Assembly (NCBI GenBank): GCA_016872125.1
Contig: VHBD01000001.1
Coordinates: 1-35,650 of the forward strand
DNA length: 35,650 nucleotides
Direction: 5' to 3'
Source: Sphingomonadales bacterium
GTDB lineage: Bacteria > Bacteroidota > Bacteroidia > UBA7662
Shown piece by piece: positions 31,907 through 35,650 of this stretch. Position numbers and translations under genes: made by a program. The notes beneath the pieces were generated by a model, which was not told the DNA's origin, searched no databases, and saw only the letters and a program-made list of their open reading frames with translations. Positions within the stretch are counted from its first letter, which is position 1. Each line of letters starts with the position of its first letter.

Positions 31907-34041
31907 GAGCCTAACAACAGCATCACCCGCTGTCCAGGTTTGGCCGCGGGAATTCCGCGCTCTCCATTCTTGATCGCCCCAATGAGACCCATGCACTGCC
32001 TTACTTTACCGATACCCTGAAGCGAGACCCGGTACCCTTTGTTTTCCAAAGCCCATACAGCAGCTGCGGCATCCATTCCCAGCAAATCATTGACCTCTAT
32101 CAATTGAACCTTATTCCATTCAACTTCTGTTCCAATAAGCCCCCTCTGCTGGGGTTCCTTGGTATTAGAGACGACCTGGGTCGATGGAATTCGTCGAAAT
32201 TCCTTGATCGCCATGGTTTGCTCGGCGATGTCCCTGAAAACAGGGGCGGCAACTTGCGATGCATAATACAATCCTCCTTTGGGTTCTTCCAACATTACCA
32301 AACAAGTGTAACGGGGATTAGGCTCCGGGAAATAGCCTATAAAGGTGGCCCTGTGCCTGTTGCTCATAGACTTTCCGGAAGCATTGCGAAGCCTGGCCGT
32401 TCCAGTTTTGCCACCAACGCCGAAAGTCAAGCCTTTCATTTGTTCTTTGACCGTTCCATCGATGGCCACGCGCCGCATCATTCGACGAGCCGCCAAGGCT
32501 TTGTTACGATCCAAAATTCTACGACCTTTGACGGTTGTGGTCTTTGCTTGGAAATTCAAATCTGCTTCCTCTCCCTCATCACTTGACAACCAAGCGACTA
32601 TGGAGACCCACTGTGTTGAGGATCCTTGGATTTTCTCGCGTTGAATTTCTTCAAGCAAAGAGGGCTCAACACGAATCCCTTCATTGACAACTGCGTTATA
32701 GAAAGTAAGCAGTTGAAGAGGTGTTATGAGCATCGAATACCCAATGCCCGTAGAATACAAATCGAAGGGATTATAATCTTTGAGTGCTGTAGTCCTGAAT
32801 CGGGGTTTAGGATCACGGTGAATGGGAAGGTCCATGGTTTGTTCCAAGCCGAATTCTTTCAACTTCGCAAAAAAGGTTTCTGGCTTTGGACCATAATGCC
32901 GATGCAACAGGCGAGCAATGCCCACGTTGGAGCTCTTCGCAAAAATTTGCTCAACAGTCATCCAAGGCCCATAGGTATGCTCATCGACTAGCCTGAATAC
33001 CCCCGTCTGAAAGGTGTAATCGGTCATGGCAATGCTATCCTCCAAAGCCCAAAATCCGTCGGATAAACCCGCTGTCAAAGCCACCAGCTTGAATACCGAA
33101 CCGGGTTCAACACCGATACCGTAAGCCACCTGATCGTATTCCCCTATGCCGCTGGAATCGCCCCCTTTGTTGGGTTTGCGGACCATGTTGCTCATGGCTC
33201 TGATCTTCCCCGAGCCGGTCTCCATCAAAATTGCGCATCCCTTCATGGCACCCTGCGCATGCATGGCTTTGGACAGGGCTTGATGGGCAATTTCTTGCAA
33301 CCGTATGTCCAAGGTTGTCACCACCTGGCCTCCATGGTGGGGTTCCTTTTGAAGTTCCTGATCGACAGGCTTCCAAACTCCGCCGCCCATTCGTTGTTTC
33401 AAGGCCAATCCCGGAACACCGGATAACACCGAATCCATACCGGCCTCCAGACCGATCTGTGCCTTGCCTTGACGGATATAGCCGATGGTCCTGGCGGCCA
33501 AGGATCCATAAGGAAGCAGTCTTCGGTTGGTTTGCACGGCAATCAAACCCCCCAAGCGTTTCGTTTTGGGCTGAAGGCCCATCATGGGCAAGGCACGGAC
33601 CTGTTCATAGACCCCAAAACTCACCTCCTTTTGCAGCAACCAATACCGCTTGACCGGATTGCTGCGCTTGGCACTGATCAAATCCCTTTTCCAATCCAAA
33701 TGATTTTTCTTCGGAAAAACGCGGGCAAGACCCCATGACAACGAATCCAGTTGGCGATAAAAGGCAGTATCGTGCAGGGCATCCAACCCAAAATCAATTC
33801 GTAATTCATACAGGGGAACCGACGATGCAAGCAGGTTCATGTTGCAGTCGTAGAGATCTCCCCGATGAGCTGGAATTTCGAACAATTTCCTGTTGGACTC
33901 GTTTGCTCGCTGAAGGTAGGGCTGCCCTTTCGAACCGGTTAAGGTCCATGCGTGCCATAACACCGCAATTCCCATCAACATCATCCCCAAAAAGGCCAAA
34001 TTGACTCTCCAACCCCGGACAAAATAATTCGCCTTATTCAT
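31903..34041 (-). CDS. ftsI: Septal transpeptidase FtsI (class B penicillin-binding protein)
   Basis: This 712-residue penicillin-binding protein cross-links septal peptidoglycan with FtsW. A membrane anchor is at about 14-32. The dimerisation-type N-terminal domain includes IPAHRGDLYDCNMNLLASSV. The transpeptidase shows all three motifs: S315VFK (EPGSVFKLV), S370SN (AKSSNVGI) and KTG at 545-547 (GVGGKTGTA). A PASTA-like domain covers roughly residues 645-712. An unusual stretch of about 34 residues (473-506) sits between the SxN and KTG motifs. It overlaps ftsL as ATGA at the start and murE as ATGA at the end. Confidence 0.96.
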   Translation of the reverse strand: MNKANYFVRGWRVNLAFLGMMLMGIAVLWHAWTLTGSKGQPYLQRANESNRKLFEIPAHRGDLYDCNMNLLASSVPLYELRIDFGLDALHDTAFYRQLDSLSWGLARVFPKKNHLDWKRDLISAKRSNPVKRYWLLQKEVSFGVYEQVRALPMMGLQPKTKRLGGLIAVQTNRRLLPYGSLAARTIGYIRQGKAQIGLEAGMDSVLSGVPGLALKQRMGGGVWKPVDQELQKEPHHGGQVVTTLDIRLQEIAHQALSKAMHAQGAMKGCAILMETGSGKIRAMSNMVRKPNKGGDSSGIGEYDQVAYGIGVEPGSVFKLVALTAGLSDGFWALEDSIAMTDYTFQTGVFRLVDEHTYGPWMTVEQIFAKSSNVGIARLLHRHYGPKPETFFAKLKEFGLEQTMDLPIHRDPKPRFRTTALKDYNPFDLYSTGIGYSMLITPLQLLTFYNAVVNEGIRVEPSLLEEIQREKIQGSSTQWVSIVAWLSSDEGEEADLNFQAKTTTVKGRRILDRNKALAARRMMRRVAIDGTVKEQMKGLTFGVGGKTGTARLRNASGKSMSNRHRATFIGYFPEPNPRYTCLVMLEEPKGGLYYASQVAAPVFRDIAEQTMAIKEFRRIPSTQVVSNTKEPQQRGLIGTEVEWNKVQLIEVNDLLGMDAAAAVWALENKGYRVSLQGIGKVRQCMGLIGAIKNGERGIPAAKPGQRVMLLLGS

Positions 34042-34496
34042 GGTTGCTGGGGTTTGCCTGAATTGCCCGCCTTGGTAGAATTGACGGAATTCGTAGAATG
34101 GATGGTATTGTTAGAATTAACGGTGCCACTTTCCTTTTTCGAATCAGCATGACCTATCGCCAAGGGAGGCACACGCATTTCCTTGAAACCCATTACCGTT
34201 GCCCTTTGAACGACCTTCTCCAATTGCCCCAACCGAACCAGTTCCGTTTTGAGAAAAAGATACTGTGAGCGTAGCTCCTGGTTATGCTTTTCAATCTTGC
34301 TAATCTGCCGAACTCTGTGCTCGCATTGATGGATATAGGCGATATAAATCAGCATTAGGACCGAGAGATAGCCAATGAACCATCCATGCTTCTGAACTAA
34401 TACAGGCTTAGCCCATCGCTCAGGATCCAAGAGAGACCAAAGGTTCCAAGTAGAACCTTGAGCTCGGTCAGCGATCGTTTGGCTTGACTTTTTCAT
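34038..34496 (-). CDS. ftsL: FtsL-like divisome protein with Asn/Ser/Thr repeat tail
   Basis: This 152-residue protein has a cytosolic N-terminus, one membrane helix (about 38-55, HGWFIGYLSVLMLIYIAY) and a periplasmic coiled-coil stretch at about 58-96 (RQISKIEKHNQELRSQYLFL). These, with its place between rsmH and ftsI, mark it as FtsL; sequence similarity alone would be weak, as is normal for FtsL. It probably pairs with FtsQ/FtsB and activates FtsWI. The last ~35 residues are hydrophilic, with a repeated NSxNST-like pattern encoded by imperfect 18-base repeats. Confidence 0.85.
   Translation of the reverse strand: MKKSSQTIADRAQGSTWNLWSLLDPERWAKPVLVQKHGWFIGYLSVLMLIYIAYIHQCEHRVRQISKIEKHNQELRSQYLFLKTELVRLGQLEKVVQRATVMGFKEMRVPPLAIGHADSKKESGTVNSNNTIHSTNSVNSTKAGNSGKPQQP
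34056..34127 (-). repeat. Four imperfect 18-base tandem repeats inside ftsL
   Basis: Read on the minus strand, residues 124-147 of the FtsL-like protein fall into four six-residue units: GTVNSN, NTIHST, NSVNST, KAGNSG. The DNA units resemble one another around the AATTCT/ATTCTA core, so the tail probably arose by slippage or duplication of an 18-base unit. All units stay in frame. The period is clearest for the middle three units; the last is more diverged. Confidence 0.6.
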
Positions 34497-34505
34497 GGTA
34501 AGACC

Positions 34506-35567
34506 TTAACGATGAGTCGCTTTCTTGGGGGCGGAAGCTGTGGACAGATGAGTCGATAAGCGAACAGGGACCTTCCAGGAATCCTGCTCCGCTGCGGCAT
34601 GGACAAGATCATTCAACGAGACTAGGTTGCGTATCCCAACCCTGAGTTTGGCACTACGAGCCCTGGGGTTTTCGGAATTTTCCGACGCATCCGCCTGCTT
34701 CCATCGGCCCTTGACCGAATCCAAGGGCCTTAAGGCATTCCCATACAAATCATGGTAATCCTTGCCCTCAAAATTTCCATGGTTGATGAAATTCTTTACC
34801 AAACGATCTTCTAAAGAATGGTAACTCAAGACAGCGAGTCGACCGCCAGCGATGAGCATAGAAGCGGATTGTTCCAACATTTCCTGAAGGCTTTCCATTT
34901 CCCTGTTCAAGTGAATTCGAATGGCCTGAAAGACCCTGGCCAAATAGCGTGAAGGCTTTTCTTGACCCGCTGAGCGCAGGGCAATTTCCTTGAGTTGTCC
35001 TGCAGTTTCCAAAGCACGCTCAGAACGAGCCACCGCCAAATCCCTCGCCAACCTCCTGGATTGACGAATTTCCCCGTATCGGTAGAATACCGCAGCCATT
35101 TCCTCCTCACTCGTCTCTGCCAGCCATTGACATGCCCCAAGGCCTGATCGACGATCCATACGCATATCCAGCGGAGCCTCATCGAAACGAAAGGCAAATC
35201 CCCGATCAGCCTCATCCAAATGATGAGAGGAAACGCCCAAATCAGCCAAAATCCCATGGACGCCCTGCACCCCTTTCCATTGCAGAAAACGCTGTATTTG
35301 AGCAAAATTCGCATCGATTAACTCGAACCTGGGATCGGCGCACAATGCCGGGGTTCCATCATCCAAGGGCTTGTTTGCTCTCTGCAAGGCGTCTTCGTCC
35401 TGGTCGATACCAAACAGGCGCCCCTTAGGGCCCAATCGTTCCAAGATGGCACGCGAATGCCCTCCACCACCCAAGGTGCAATCCACATAAATGCCGTCAA
35501 CCTTGATTTGCAGAGCCTCTAAGCAGGCTTCCAACAGAACAGGCTGATGATAAAAGGCCTTAGACAT
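34506..35567 (-). CDS. rsmH: 16S rRNA (cytosine-1402-N4) methyltransferase
   Basis: This 353-residue SAM-dependent enzyme (formerly MraW) methylates N4 of C1402 in the P-site region of 16S rRNA. MSKAFYHQPVLLEACLEAL opens the protein, followed by the SAM motif VDCTLGGGGHSRAIL (28-42). DLGVSSHHLD (109-118), PLDMRMD (132-138) and YHSLEDRLVK (249-258) are signature motifs. The RARSAKLRVG segment normally ends the family; here about 42 more residues follow. It overlaps mraZ by 8 bases (ATGTCTAA) and lies 9 bases before ftsL. Confidence 0.97.
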   Translation of the reverse strand: MSKAFYHQPVLLEACLEALQIKVDGIYVDCTLGGGGHSRAILERLGPKGRLFGIDQDEDALQRANKPLDDGTPALCADPRFELIDANFAQIQRFLQWKGVQGVHGILADLGVSSHHLDEADRGFAFRFDEAPLDMRMDRRSGLGACQWLAETSEEEMAAVFYRYGEIRQSRRLARDLAVARSERALETAGQLKEIALRSAGQEKPSRYLARVFQAIRIHLNREMESLQEMLEQSASMLIAGGRLAVLSYHSLEDRLVKNFINHGNFEGKDYHDLYGNALRPLDSVKGRWKQADASENSENPRARSAKLRVGIRNLVSLNDLVHAAAEQDSWKVPVRLSTHLSTASAPKKATHR

Positions 35568-35650
35568 TCCATTGACCTCCCATCACCCGCTCGGCCAAGG
35601 CCGAAAAGTCTTGTGGTTCTTGGTCAAGCATCTTGTGATAAGCCTGTTCA
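35560..35650 (-). CDS. mraZ: Transcriptional regulator MraZ, 3' end only
   Basis: The frame entering from the window edge encodes 29 residues ending in a stop: EQAYHKMLDQEPQDFSALAE, then a short end GGQWNV. Position immediately before rsmH is that of mraZ in nearly every dcw cluster, and FSALAERVMGG resembles the C-terminal end of Bacteroidota MraZ as I remember it. MraZ is an AbrB-like DNA-binding regulator of the dcw promoter in E. coli. The stop overlaps the rsmH start by 8 bases. The promoter and most of the gene lie beyond the window. Confidence 0.8.
   Translation of the reverse strand, partial: EQAYHKMLDQEPQDFSALAERVMGGQWNV

Noticed and set aside
1..35650. Mobile elements, CRISPR arrays, tRNA/rRNA genes, defence or secondary-metabolite genes
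   Set aside because: I looked in every spacer and on both strands; spacers are all under 200 bases and contain no such structure, no terminal inverted repeats and no repeat-spacer pattern.

Overview
This window is a compact, almost entirely housekeeping stretch of a Bacteroidota chromosome. The best guess is the Flavobacteriales side of the phylum. The reasons are: a Bacteroidota-type promoter (TACTTTTG -7 box with an upstream TTGG) in front of rpsL; A/T-rich gene starts that mostly lack Shine-Dalgarno sequences; a fused str-S10-spc ribosomal cluster without tuf; secY followed directly by infA with no map or adk between; and a 622-residue FtsZ with a long linker ending in a LHDNVD tail. Base composition looks close to 50% GC, high for many Flavobacteriales, so I do not name a genus. 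43 of the 44 conventional genes lie on the minus strand; only pepP is on the plus strand.

Layout, in window order. (1) 1-13897, minus: infA (start only), secY, rplO, rpmD, rpsE, rplR, rplF, rpsH, rpsN, rplE, rplX, rplN, rpsQ, rpmC, rplP, rpsC, rplV, rpsS, rplB, rplW, rplD, rplC, rpsJ, fusA, rpsG, rpsL. Read in the transcribed direction (right to left) this is one continuous unit from the rpsL promoter at about 13946-13977, with no gap over 60 bases. (2) 14084-15376, plus: pepP, a metallo-aminopeptidase P. (3) 15422-19860, minus: pntAA, pntAB, pntB (proton-translocating transhydrogenase) and then gltA (citrate synthase). (4) 19944-35650, minus: the division and cell wall (dcw) cluster, in transcribed order mraZ (3' end only), rsmH, ftsL, ftsI, murE, mraY, murD, ftsW, murG, murC, ftsQ, ftsA, ftsZ. 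Nearly all its junctions overlap or are a few bases apart. murF, ddl and murB are absent from it.

How the genes work together. The right half makes lipid-linked peptidoglycan precursor (MurE, MurD, MurC, MraY, MurG), polymerises and cross-links it at the septum (FtsW, FtsI), and assembles the divisome (FtsL, FtsQ, FtsA, FtsZ). The left half makes ribosomal proteins, EF-G and the SecY translocon. Between them, PntAB supplies NADPH from the proton gradient and citrate synthase feeds the TCA cycle.

I found no mobile element, CRISPR array, tRNA, rRNA, defence island or other accessory system, and no gap over 300 bases without a gene. The observations in Part 2 are modest: an unexplained 26-codon frame between pntAA and pntAB, lineage-specific tails and insertions on conserved proteins (FtsZ, FtsI, FtsL, RsmH, S3, S17), repeated start/stop overlaps, and placement of the pnt-gltA genes after ftsZ. 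I do not see convincing evidence for a previously undescribed system here.
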